Shown: piece after piece, positions 27,310 to 34,851 of the stretch | How positions within the stretch are numbered: position 1 is the first letter of the stretch | Layout: each line of letters begins with the position of its first letter | DNA from: JAVVHE01 sp038238915 | GTDB lineage: Bacteria > Pseudomonadota > Alphaproteobacteria > Sphingomonadales > Sphingomonadaceae | Length of the DNA: 64,000 nucleotides | Assembly: GCA_038238915.1 (NCBI GenBank) | Contig: JBBSFH010000007.1 | Location: 62,001 to 126,000, forward strand | Direction of reading: 5' to 3' | The notes under the pieces: model-generated | What the model saw: only the letters and a program-made list of their open reading frames with translations | The model's database searches: none | Told to the model about the DNA's origin: nothing | Program-made: the position numbers and the translations under genes

Positions 27310-27410
27310 TGTGGGCTGCGCGGGACAGCGGCAGGGAAATCCGCGCGGACCGCGCTTCCGCCGAGGCCGCTTCTGCGGCATAACGCCATAACCCACACTT
27401 CGGAGCGGAT

Positions 27411-28049
27411 ATGGCCCACGACCTCACCTTCTACACCCACCCGATGTCGCGCGGGCGGATCGTGCGATGGATGCTTGAGGAGGTTGGCCAGCCGTATCGG
27501 ACCGAACTGCTGGAGTATGGTGGTTCGATGAAAGCGCCGGAATATCGCGCGATCAATCCGCTCGGCAAGGTGCCCGCGATCCGTCACGGCGATGTGATCG
27601 TCACCGAGAGTGCTGCGATCTGCGCTTACCTGGCGGATGCCTTTCCCGCTGCTGCACTGGCACCCGCCCCGGGCGATCGTGGCGACTATTATCGCTGGCT
27701 GTTCTTCGCGGCGGGGCCGATCGAGCAGGCAATCACCAACCGGTCGTTCGGCTTTGTCGTGCCGCCCGACAAGAGGATGATGGCGGGCTACGGCTGCTAT
27801 GAGGATGCAGTGGACGCGCTCGAAACAGCAGTGGCGGGGAAGACCTATGTCGCGGGCGATCGGTTCAGCGCGGCGGACGTGATCGTCGGCTCGCAGATCG
27901 GCTGGGGGCTGATGTTCGGCTCGATCCCCGATCGCCCTGCGTTCCACGCGTATTGGTCCGGGTTGAAGAACCGCCCCGCGAAGATCAGGGCAGACGAGAT
28001 AGACAACGCACTGATGCCTGCGGACGCCGCGCCCCCGTCCGCCGCCTGA
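27411..28049 (+). CDS. Glutathione S-transferase family protein
   Basis: 212 aa. The N-terminal thioredoxin-like domain (about 1-80) has the Ser/Arg active-site turn MSRGRIVRWMLEE, the cis-Pro in GKVPAI and the gamma-glutamyl contact ESAAICAYL. An all-helical C-terminal domain contains the capping segment FSAADVIVGSQI. The substrate is unknown. A second, different transferase lies at 28784-29404. Confidence 0.9.
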   Translation: MAHDLTFYTHPMSRGRIVRWMLEEVGQPYRTELLEYGGSMKAPEYRAINPLGKVPAIRHGDVIVTESAAICAYLADAFPAAALAPAPGDRGDYYRWLFFAAGPIEQAITNRSFGFVVPPDKRMMAGYGCYEDAVDALETAVAGKTYVAGDRFSAADVIVGSQIGWGLMFGSIPDRPAFHAYWSGLKNRPAKIRADEIDNALMPADAAPPSAA

Positions 28050-28101
28050 CGCGCGCAACGCCGGGCTGTTCGCGCCCGCGCCGATCATGCACTAGGTGCC
28101 G

Positions 28102-28794
28102 ATGCGCCACGAGCTTCTGATCGCCCCTTCGATCCTGTCCGCCGATTTCGCCGCGTTCGGCGCCGAGGTTCGCGCGATCGATGCGGCGGGGGCGGACTGG
28201 GTGCATGTCGATGTGATGGACGGGCATTTCGTCCCCAACATCACCTTCGGGCCGAGGCTGGTCGAGTGCATCCGCCCGCACACCGCCAAGCCGCTCGACG
28301 TGCATCTGATGATCGCCCCGGTCGATCCGTATATCGAGGCTTTCGCACGCGCGGGGGCGGACATCATTACTGTCCATGCGGAGGCGGGCGCGCACCTCGA
28401 TCGATCGCTGCAAACGATCCGCGCGCTGGGCAAGAAGGCGGGGGTGTCGCTCAACCCCGCCACGAGCGAACATGTGCTCGATCATGTGCTGGACGGGATC
28501 GATCTGATCCTCGTGATGAGCGTCAACCCGGGCTTCGGCGGGCAAAGCTTCCTGCGCTCGGCGCTGCCCAAGATCGGGCGGCTTCGCGAGATGGTCGGTA
28601 CGCGACCGATCCGGATCGAGGTGGATGGCGGCATCACGCCCGCCAATGCACGCGAGGTTGCGGAAGCGGGGGCGGACGTTCTGGTCGCAGGATCGGCGGT
28701 GTTCGGCGGCGGCGCGGATGCTTATGCCGCGAATATCGCCGCGCTGCGCAGTGCCGCGATCGGCACTGCGCAGACACCTGCAATCAGGACTTGA
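28102..28794 (+). CDS. rpe: Ribulose-phosphate 3-epimerase
   Basis: 230 aa TIM-barrel enzyme of the pentose phosphate pathway. Metal and catalytic residues are seen in APSILSADF, HVDVMDGHFVPNITFG, MSVNPGFGGQSF and RIEVDGGITP. The start is the ATG at 28102, with AGGT upstream; a GTG two codons earlier is less likely. The 3' end overlaps the end of the convergent glutathione transferase by 11 bases. Confidence 0.96.
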   Translation: MRHELLIAPSILSADFAAFGAEVRAIDAAGADWVHVDVMDGHFVPNITFGPRLVECIRPHTAKPLDVHLMIAPVDPYIEAFARAGADIITVHAEAGAHLDRSLQTIRALGKKAGVSLNPATSEHVLDHVLDGIDLILVMSVNPGFGGQSFLRSALPKIGRLREMVGTRPIRIEVDGGITPANAREVAEAGADVLVAGSAVFGGGADAYAANIAALRSAAIGTAQTPAIRT

Positions 28795-29404
28795 GCGCGG
28801 CTTCCCACGCGGGCGTGGACTTGACCTTCGCCAGCCAGGCGGCAGTCGCATGGCCAATCGGCAACTGCGCGCTCTCCGCGTGCAGGAACCAGCCTGCGAG
28901 GTCATAATCCGCGACCGATAGATTCTCGCCCACCAGCCAGCCATGCGTCGTTGCCGCGAGCCGTTCCTCGAGCACCGCCGCCTCTGCGGTGAAGACGGCC
29001 ATGCCCGCCTCGATCGCCGCATGATCGGGATCGCCCATGCCGAACATTGCCTTGAAGACGCGATTGAACTGTACCGGCCCGATGCCGCGCACAAGGTGCG
29101 ATACCCCCCACACGCCCCAGCTCAGGATGGTGGAGCGCGCCTTCAGATCGTCGGGATAAAAGGCGTCGGGCTTCTGCGAGGCCAGATAGTGGATGATCGC
29201 CTCGCTCTCCCAGAGCGCATAATCGCCATCGACGAGCACGGGGATACGGCCATGCGGGTTGAGCGCGCGGTACGCGTCGCCCTTATGCTCGCCGCCGGGC
29301 AGGTTGACCGGCACGGTCTCGATCGGGAGGCCGAGATGGTGCGCGATCAGCAGGGGGCGAAACACGTTGTTCGACAGCACGGGGCCGTAGATTTTCATCG
29401 TCAT
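28784..29404 (-). CDS. Glutathione S-transferase family protein
   Basis: 206 aa. The thioredoxin-like half has PVLSNNVFRPLL at the active-site turn, GRIPVLVDGD with the cis-Pro, and ESEAIIHYLA. The helical half ends in SVADYDLAGWFLHAE. It is unlike the copy at 27411 and was not a recent duplication. Start ATG at 29404 is supported by GGAG eleven bases upstream. It lies directly after egtD on the same strand. Confidence 0.9.
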   Translation of the reverse strand: MTMKIYGPVLSNNVFRPLLIAHHLGLPIETVPVNLPGGEHKGDAYRALNPHGRIPVLVDGDYALWESEAIIHYLASQKPDAFYPDDLKARSTILSWGVWGVSHLVRGIGPVQFNRVFKAMFGMGDPDHAAIEAGMAVFTAEAAVLEERLAATTHGWLVGENLSVADYDLAGWFLHAESAQLPIGHATAAWLAKVKSTPAWEAALKS

Positions 29405-29421
29405 GCGTCAAGTCTCCGGGC

Positions 29422-30366
29422 TTAGGGTTGCAATTCGTTCGCGTCGGCGCGCCACAGGTGCAGGCTGAACCAGCCGCGCCCGTCGATCCACTTGCGCCAG
29501 GGCTCCCACCCCCCGGCGCGCGCCATGAAGCGCAACTCCTCGAGGAAGAATTTATGGCTGTTTTCGGTGTGGATCGTCTCGCCCTCCGCGAGCGCGAACT
29601 CGTGCCCCGCAACATGGAAGACAAGGGGCCGCAGCGCTTCGAGGTGCATCTCGATGCGGCCGTTGAAATCGTCCCAGCGCGCATGGTGGCGGAACGCGGC
29701 GGGGTCCAGATCGCCGCCGAGTTCGCGGTTGAGGCGATCGATAAGGTTGAGGTTGAACGCGGCGGTAACGCCCGCGCTGTCGTCGTAGGCCGCCTCCAGC
29801 ACGGCGGCGCTCTTGCGCAGATCGATGCCGATGACGAGCGTGCTATCGGGGCCAAGCGTCGCGCGAAAAGCACGCAGCAGGTCCACCGCCGCCGAGGGCG
29901 TCAGATTGCCGATGGTCGAGCCGGGGAAAAATCCCATCGCGCGCCCGATGTCGCGCAGCGGCAGCGGATGCGTGAAATCCGCTACCAAGGGTCGCATCGC
30001 CAGTTCGGGGAAGCGCGCCTGTATCATGCGCGTCGCCTCGATCAGGATCGTCGGCGAAATGTCGATCGGCACGTAGACGCGCGGGGAGACCGGCCCAAGC
30101 AGCAGCGGTGTCTTGGTCGACGAACCCGAGCCGAACTCGACAAGCGTATCGATCACGCCGGCCTCGGCAGCAATTTCAGCGCAATGCACCTTCAGCAGCG
30201 AGACCTCGGTGCGCGTGGGATAATATTCGGGGAGATCGGTGATCGCCTCGAAAATCTCGGACCCGCGCTGATCGTAGAGGAATCGCGCCGGAATGGTTTT
30301 CTGGAACTGCGCGAGGCCGGTCAGCACCGCGCGGCAAAAATCCTCGAGCGCGGCCGCGTCGCTCAC
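29422..30366 (-). CDS. egtD: L-histidine N(alpha)-methyltransferase (ergothioneine synthesis)
   Basis: 314 aa. It trimethylates histidine to hercynine with S-adenosylmethionine. Family marks are the N-terminal FLYDQRGSEIFEAIT, the SAM-binding loop LVEFGSGSSTKT, FFPGSTIGNL and the C-terminal IHTENSHKF. It starts at a GTG that overlaps the egtB stop (GTGA), so EgtB and EgtD are made together. Confidence 0.95.
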   Translation of the reverse strand: MSDAAALEDFCRAVLTGLAQFQKTIPARFLYDQRGSEIFEAITDLPEYYPTRTEVSLLKVHCAEIAAEAGVIDTLVEFGSGSSTKTPLLLGPVSPRVYVPIDISPTILIEATRMIQARFPELAMRPLVADFTHPLPLRDIGRAMGFFPGSTIGNLTPSAAVDLLRAFRATLGPDSTLVIGIDLRKSAAVLEAAYDDSAGVTAAFNLNLIDRLNRELGGDLDPAAFRHHARWDDFNGRIEMHLEALRPLVFHVAGHEFALAEGETIHTENSHKFFLEELRFMARAGGWEPWRKWIDGRGWFSLHLWRADANELQP

Positions 30367-31646
30367 GATGCGTCGCGCGCAAGGCGCACGCCGGTGAACT
30401 GCCAGCGCGCGGCGGGCGGGAAAAAATTGCGGTAACTCGCCCGGCTATGCCCGCGCGGCGTGGCGCACGAAGCGCCCTTCAGAACCATCTGCCCGCTCAT
30501 GAACTTCCCATTATATTCGCCCACCGCGCCGGGGGCGACGCGAAAGCCAGGGTGGGGGAGGAACGCGCTTTGCGTCCACTGCCAGCAATTGCCGAACGGG
30601 CCGTCGCGGGTGGCGGTGGGGCGGACGGAGCCGGGTCCATCGAGCTGGTTGCCCTTGATGGGATCGCACGGCGCGGCGGCGGCTTCCCATTCGGCTTCGG
30701 TCGGCAGGCGCGCGCCCGCCCAGGTTGCGTAAGCATCCGCCTCATAGTGGCTGATATGGGTGACGGGCGCGGCGGGGTCGCGCGGCTGGAGGCCGTGGAG
30801 CGTGAACTCCATGCCATCGTCGCGCCAGTGGAGCGGCGCGGCGATCCCTTCGCGCTTGACCCACGCCCAGCCGTCCGAGAGCCACAGCAGCGGTTTGGTG
30901 TAGCCGCCGTCAGCGATGAAGCCGTCCCAATCGGCGTTGCTGACGAGGCAGTCGGCGATCTCGAACGGGCGGAGGAGGACATCGTGCGCGGGGCCTTCGG
31001 CGTCGAACGCGAAGCCCTCGCCCGAATGGCCGATGCGGACGATGCCGCCGGGATGCGCGCGCCAGACCGCCCCCGCTCCCCCTCCGCCCCCTTCGGGGGC
31101 ATCTCCCCCAAAGGGGGAGGATCGATCCTCCCCCGCGGGCGGTGGTGCCCGAAGGGCGGAGCGGGCCGGGGCCGAAGCCTCGAACATCGCAGGCCCCAGC
31201 GGATTCTGCGCGAACAGATGCAGCATATCGGTCAGCAGCAGTTCCTGGTGCTGCTCCTCATGCGCGACGCCAAGCTCGATCAACCCGAGCCGGTCCGCGT
31301 CGAACCCGCCCCAAGCTGCTTCCACCGCCGAATCCACCGCCGCGCGATAGTCGCGCACCCGATCGAGCGAGGGCCGGGTGATCAGCCCGCGCCGGTCGCG
31401 CGCGATGCGCGGGCCGACGCTTTCGTAATAGCTGTTGAACAGGTGATCGAACCCCGGATCGAAGCGCGGCGCATCCGGCACCACGAACGTCTCGAGAAAC
31501 CATGTCGTATGCGCCAGATGCCATTTGGCGGGTGAGCAATCGGGCATCGATTGCGCGCCCGCGTCCGCATCGCTCAGCCCTGCCGTGAGCGCCAGAGTGC
31601 GTGCGCGCGTCGTTTGCCAGCGCATCAACAACGGATCGTCGGCCAT
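30363..31646 (-). CDS. egtB: Hercynine sulfoxide synthase EgtB with in-frame repeat insertion
   Basis: 427 aa non-heme iron enzyme that joins hercynine to a thiol donor. The N-terminal DinB-like domain supplies iron ligands (KWHLAHTTWFLETF, then EEQHQELLL), and the C-terminal formylglycine-enzyme-like domain ends MVLKGASCATPRGHSRASYRNFF. Between them, about residues 160-195, lies a Pro/Gly-rich stretch encoded by a palindromic repeat. The frame is kept. The neighbours egtD and a glutathione transferase follow on the same strand; no EgtE C-S lyase is adjacent. Confidence 0.93.
   Translation of the reverse strand: MADDPLLMRWQTTRARTLALTAGLSDADAGAQSMPDCSPAKWHLAHTTWFLETFVVPDAPRFDPGFDHLFNSYYESVGPRIARDRRGLITRPSLDRVRDYRAAVDSAVEAAWGGFDADRLGLIELGVAHEEQHQELLLTDMLHLFAQNPLGPAMFEASAPARSALRAPPPAGEDRSSPFGGDAPEGGGGGAGAVWRAHPGGIVRIGHSGEGFAFDAEGPAHDVLLRPFEIADCLVSNADWDGFIADGGYTKPLLWLSDGWAWVKREGIAAPLHWRDDGMEFTLHGLQPRDPAAPVTHISHYEADAYATWAGARLPTEAEWEAAAAPCDPIKGNQLDGPGSVRPTATRDGPFGNCWQWTQSAFLPHPGFRVAPGAVGEYNGKFMSGQMVLKGASCATPRGHSRASYRNFFPPAARWQFTGVRLARDAS
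31070..31167. repeat. Palindromic repeat, family 2, inside egtB
   Basis: The centre is a perfect 22-base palindrome at 31113-31134 (GGGGGAGGATC/GATCCTCCCCC). Outer arms CCCGCTCC at 31072-31079 and GGAGCGGG at 31158-31165 also pair, with an imperfect CTCCGCCC...TTCG / CGAAGGGCGGAG pair between. Read on the egtB strand it encodes SALRAPPPAGEDRSS and a following Gly-rich run. Closely related to the copy inside gluQ. Confidence 0.85.
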
Positions 31647-31663
31647 CGTCCCCCTTCGGCCGC

Positions 31664-32224
31664 TCAGGCCTGGCGGTTACCCCCGGGTACCCAAAGCACC
31701 TCGGCTCCGCCTCCCATGTTGAGGTGGCGACCCAGCACAAACAAGTGATCGGACAATCGGTTCAAATAGTGGAGCGCGGCGGGCGTCACATGTTCGCCCG
31801 CCGCCAGCCCCACCGCCAGCCGCTCGGCACGGCGCACGACCGCGCGCGCGAGGAACACGCGCGCGGCTGCGGGGCGGCCGCCAGGCAGAATGAACGAGGT
31901 GAGCGGCGGCATCTCGGCGTTCATCGCGTCGATCTCGGTCTCCAGCCGATCCAGCTGCGCCTCGGTGATCCGTAACGCGCCTTCCAGTTCACCCGGCGTC
32001 GCCAGATCGGCCCCCAGATCGAACAGATCGTTCTGGATGCGGCCGAGCATCGCATCCTCGTCCCCGGCGGTGTTCAGCCGGGCGACCCCGATCAGCGAAT
32101 TGGCCTCGTCCACATCGCCGATCGCAGCGATGCGCGCACCCGATTTTGAGACGCGGGGACCGGTCACGAGGCCGGTCGAGCCATCGTCACCTGTCTTGGT
32201 ATAGATGACGTTGAGTTTAACCAT
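31664..32224 (-). CDS. Cob(I)alamin adenosyltransferase, PduO type
   Basis: 186 aa. It converts cob(I)alamin to adenosylcobalamin using ATP. The ATP-binding N-terminus YTKTGDDGSTGLVTG, the FILPGG motif and RAVVRRAERL are all diagnostic of the PduO class. The start overlaps the end of the HIG1 gene by eight bases. It is upstream of egtB on the same strand with 17 bases between, so the run from gluQ to egtD may be one transcript. Confidence 0.94.
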   Translation of the reverse strand: MVKLNVIYTKTGDDGSTGLVTGPRVSKSGARIAAIGDVDEANSLIGVARLNTAGDEDAMLGRIQNDLFDLGADLATPGELEGALRITEAQLDRLETEIDAMNAEMPPLTSFILPGGRPAAARVFLARAVVRRAERLAVGLAAGEHVTPAALHYLNRLSDHLFVLGRHLNMGGGAEVLWVPGGNRQA

Positions 32225-32429
32225 GATGACGCGCCACGAGCGCGATAACGATCACGAGTGCAACCACCAGGAACTGCAAGCCGACACGGTAGCTCATATA
32301 TTTATTGGACGTGCGTCCCGTCATATCCTTGCCGTTGGCCATGGAGATCACCCCTCGCCCCAGCACATAGACCACGCCAAGCACCGCAAGGCCAAGCAAG
32401 ACAAATAGAAACGTGTTCACCGGCCGCAT
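32217..32429 (-). CDS. HIG1-domain small membrane protein
   Basis: 70 aa with two transmembrane helices (about 5-25 and 49-66). The loop has the family's GRTSNKYMSYRVGLQFL pattern, the twin-transmembrane HIG1 signature. In alphaproteobacteria and mitochondria, HIG1 proteins associate with respiratory complexes and cytochrome oxidase assembly; the precise role here is inferred. It lies between gluQ (three bases) and the adenosyltransferase (overlap). Confidence 0.85.
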   Translation of the reverse strand: MRPVNTFLFVLLGLAVLGVVYVLGRGVISMANGKDMTGRTSNKYMSYRVGLQFLVVALVIVIALVARHHG

Positions 32430-32432
32430 CCT

Positions 32433-33407
32433 TCACGCGAGAAGCGCGCGAGGTACATAAATGGTCCCATCCGCGCGCCGTGCCAATGCCATGAGGTCGC
32501 GGACGAGAGAGCGCCGATCGATGCCGCGTGCACGCAGGCCTGCGAGCGTCGGTGATCCCGCGCGCTTGGCGAGCCGCGCGCCATCGGGGCCGACGAGTAC
32601 GGGGTGATGGTGATAGGCAGGCGTGGGCAAGCCGAGCAGCGCCTGGAGCAATCGCTGAGCATCGGTGGCGGCAAACAGATCGCGCGCGCGCGTCACCAGC
32701 GTCACCCCCTGCGCGGCATCGTCGATTGTGACGGCCAGATGATAGGAGGCAGGCACATCCTTGCGCGCGAGCACGATGTCACCGTGGAGTTCGGGGTGTG
32801 CGGTCTGCGTGCCCGCCGCTTCGTCCCGCCAGGTCAGCCGCCCCGCGCGCGCCACCGCCGCGCCCATATCCAGCCGCCATGCATGCGGCTCGGCCGCCAT
32901 CCGCCGCGCCCGCTCGCCCGCGCTCAACCGACGGCACGTGCCCGGATAGACCCCGCCCGGTCCGGCCCCCTCCATCTCGCTGCGCTCGCCACCTCCCCAA
33001 GAGGGGGAGGAGCTGAGATCCTCCCCCTCTGGGGGAGGTGCCCGAAGGGCGGAGGGGGCCGGGCCGCGAGACACATGCGGCGCCGCCAAACTCGCCGCCA
33101 CATCCGCCCGCGTGCAGAAGCACGGATACACCAGCCCCGCCTCGCGCAACTGCTCCAGCGCAGCCGCATACAGGTGCAATCGCGCCGACTGCCGCCACTC
33201 CGGCCGCTCCCAGTCCAGCCCCAGCCACGCCAGATCGGTCTCGATCCCCGCCACATGCTCCGCCCGCGCGCGCCCGGGATCGATATCCTCGATCCGCAGC
33301 ACGAACCGCGCCCCCCGCGCGGCGGCGAATAGCGCCGAATAGGCGTGCCCCAGATGCAGCGCGCCGGTGGGCGAGGGCGCGAAGCGGGTGGTCGCCAGCC
33401 CCGTCAT
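32433..33407 (-). CDS. gluQ: Glutamyl-Q tRNA(Asp) synthetase with in-frame repeat insertion
   Basis: 324 aa truncated relative of glutamyl-tRNA synthetase that attaches Glu to queuosine of tRNA-Asp. The class I nucleotide site is RFAPSPTGALHLGHAYSA, and the KMSKS-like loop is GARLAKRAGSPT. The zinc ligands of the family, Cys-x-Cys (CFCTRAD) and Tyr-x3-Cys (VYPGTC), are present, but about 40 residues of repeat-encoded Pro/Gly/Ser sequence separate them where E. coli has about a dozen. The frame stays open. No anticodon-binding domain, as expected. Confidence 0.93.
   Translation of the reverse strand: MTGLATTRFAPSPTGALHLGHAYSALFAAARGARFVLRIEDIDPGRARAEHVAGIETDLAWLGLDWERPEWRQSARLHLYAAALEQLREAGLVYPCFCTRADVAASLAAPHVSRGPAPSALRAPPPEGEDLSSSPSWGGGERSEMEGAGPGGVYPGTCRRLSAGERARRMAAEPHAWRLDMGAAVARAGRLTWRDEAAGTQTAHPELHGDIVLARKDVPASYHLAVTIDDAAQGVTLVTRARDLFAATDAQRLLQALLGLPTPAYHHHPVLVGPDGARLAKRAGSPTLAGLRARGIDRRSLVRDLMALARRADGTIYVPRALLA
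32962..33062. repeat. Palindromic repeat, family 2, inside gluQ
   Basis: Outer arms CCGGCCCCCTCC at 32962-32973 and GGAGGGGGCCGG at 33051-33062 pair perfectly. Inner arms GAGGGGGAGGA at 33001-33011 and TCCTCCCCCTC at 33019-33029 also pair perfectly around a 7-base loop. The coding strand reads SALRAPPPEGEDLSSS, almost the same peptide as in egtB. Confidence 0.88.
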
Positions 33408-33439
33408 CGCCTAAACCCCCCCGAACAGGAGCACACGCC

Positions 33440-34714
33440 ATGTCCGGCAAAGACCATCGCCCCACCCACATCGGCAATCGCAAGCTCCACCCGCAGTCGC
33501 AAATGATGGGCTATGGCTTCGATCCCGCGCTGTCCGAAGGGTCGCTCAAGCCGCCGATTTTCCTCACTTCCACCTACGTCTTCCCCAACGCAGCCGCAGG
33601 CAAGCGCTTTTTCGAGGGCGTCACCGGTGTGCGCCCCGGCGGGGCCGAGGGCCTCGTCTACGGCCGCTTCAACGGCCCCGATCAGGAAATCCTCGAAGAC
33701 CGACTCGCTCTGTGGGACGGCACCGAAGATGCGCTCGCCTTTGCCACCGGCATGGCCGCAATCGCCACCGCGCTCCTCACCTTCGTGCGCCCCGGCGACG
33801 TCGTCGTCCACTCCGCGCCGCTTTACGCCGCGACCGAGACGCTGATCGGCAAGGTCTTCGCGCGCTTTGGCATCACCTTCCTCGATTTCCCTGCGTCCGC
33901 CACCCAGAGCGAGATCGAATCCGTCCTCGTCCGCGCCAAGGCCGCAGGGCGGGTGAGCGCGATCTACCTCGAATCCCCCGCCAATCCCACCAATGCGCTC
34001 GTCGACATCGAGGCCGTCGTCGCCGCGCGCGCCGCCGTGCTGGGCGACCAACCCGATCAACCCCCGATCATGATCGACAACACCTTCCTGGGGCCAATCT
34101 GGGCCACCCCCGCCGATCAGGGCGCGGACCTCGTGCTGTATAGCCTCACCAAATATGTCGGTGGCCACAGCGATCTGGTCGCGGGCGCGTGCCTGGGCAC
34201 CACCGCGATGCTCACCCCCATCCGCGCGCTCCGGAACACGATCGGCACGATCACCGATCCGCACACCGCGTGGATGCTGCTGCGCTCTCTCGAGACGCTC
34301 TCGCTGCGCATGGACCGCGCGGGCCAGAACGCCGCGCTCGTCTGCGAATATCTGCGCCAGCATCCCAAGATCGAGCGCGTCGGCTACCTCGGTTTCGCCG
34401 AACCCGGCAGCCGCCAGGAGGACATCTACAAGCGCCACTGCAAGGGCGCGGGATCGACCTTCTCGGTGATCGTCAAAGGCGGCGAGGCCGAAGCCTTCCG
34501 CCTGCTCGACAACCTCAAGCTCGTTAAACTCGCGGTCTCGCTCGGCGGCACCGAATCGCTCGCCTCGCACCCCGCCGCCATGACCCACCTCTCGGTCGCC
34601 CCCGCCCGCAAGCAGGAACTCGGCATCACCGATAATCTCGTCCGCGTCTCGATCGGCGTCGAACACCCCGACGACCTGATCGCGGACTTCGAGCAAGCAC
34701 TGGCGGCGGTTTAA
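33440..34714 (+). CDS. PLP-dependent cystathionine gamma-synthase family enzyme
   Basis: 424 aa. Fold-type I enzyme of the Cys/Met metabolism group, with the GRFNGPDQEILEDRLALWDG region, ALAFATGMAAI, the PLP phosphate region, and the Schiff-base Lys in YSLTKYVGGHSDLVAGA. It could be a gamma-synthase, cystathionine or methionine gamma-lyase; sequence alone does not separate these. A good ribosome site (CAGGAG) precedes the ATG at 33440. Divergent from gluQ by 32 bases. Confidence 0.88.
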   Translation: MSGKDHRPTHIGNRKLHPQSQMMGYGFDPALSEGSLKPPIFLTSTYVFPNAAAGKRFFEGVTGVRPGGAEGLVYGRFNGPDQEILEDRLALWDGTEDALAFATGMAAIATALLTFVRPGDVVVHSAPLYAATETLIGKVFARFGITFLDFPASATQSEIESVLVRAKAAGRVSAIYLESPANPTNALVDIEAVVAARAAVLGDQPDQPPIMIDNTFLGPIWATPADQGADLVLYSLTKYVGGHSDLVAGACLGTTAMLTPIRALRNTIGTITDPHTAWMLLRSLETLSLRMDRAGQNAALVCEYLRQHPKIERVGYLGFAEPGSRQEDIYKRHCKGAGSTFSVIVKGGEAEAFRLLDNLKLVKLAVSLGGTESLASHPAAMTHLSVAPARKQELGITDNLVRVSIGVEHPDDLIADFEQALAAV

Positions 34715-34729
34715 CGTCGCTTCAAACCA

Positions 34730-34791
34730 GTCCCTCTCCCACACTTGCGGGAGAGGGACAGCGCCGAAGGCGCAGGGTGAGGGAGGGGCCG
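34730..34791. repeat. Palindromic repeat, family 2, intergenic copy
   Basis: GTCCCTCTCCC at 34730-34740 pairs perfectly with GGGAGAGGGAC at 34749-34759 around eight bases; a second hairpin GCGCC-GAA-GGCGC follows at 34761-34773. Positions 34755-34783 match 25 of 29 bases of 59281-59309 inside glyS. It lies between a PLP enzyme gene and rmuC, both on the plus strand, and may act as a terminator. Confidence 0.85.
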
Positions 34792-34851
34792 CGCACAATT
34801 TTTCCCCTTTTGTTCTTCCCTCGTAGGATCGCCCCGCCTAGACTCGCTACC

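Noticed and set aside
25723..27396. 557-codon minus-strand frame opposite the S41-like and crotonase genes
   Set aside because: Spans two real genes and the gap between them, without homology.
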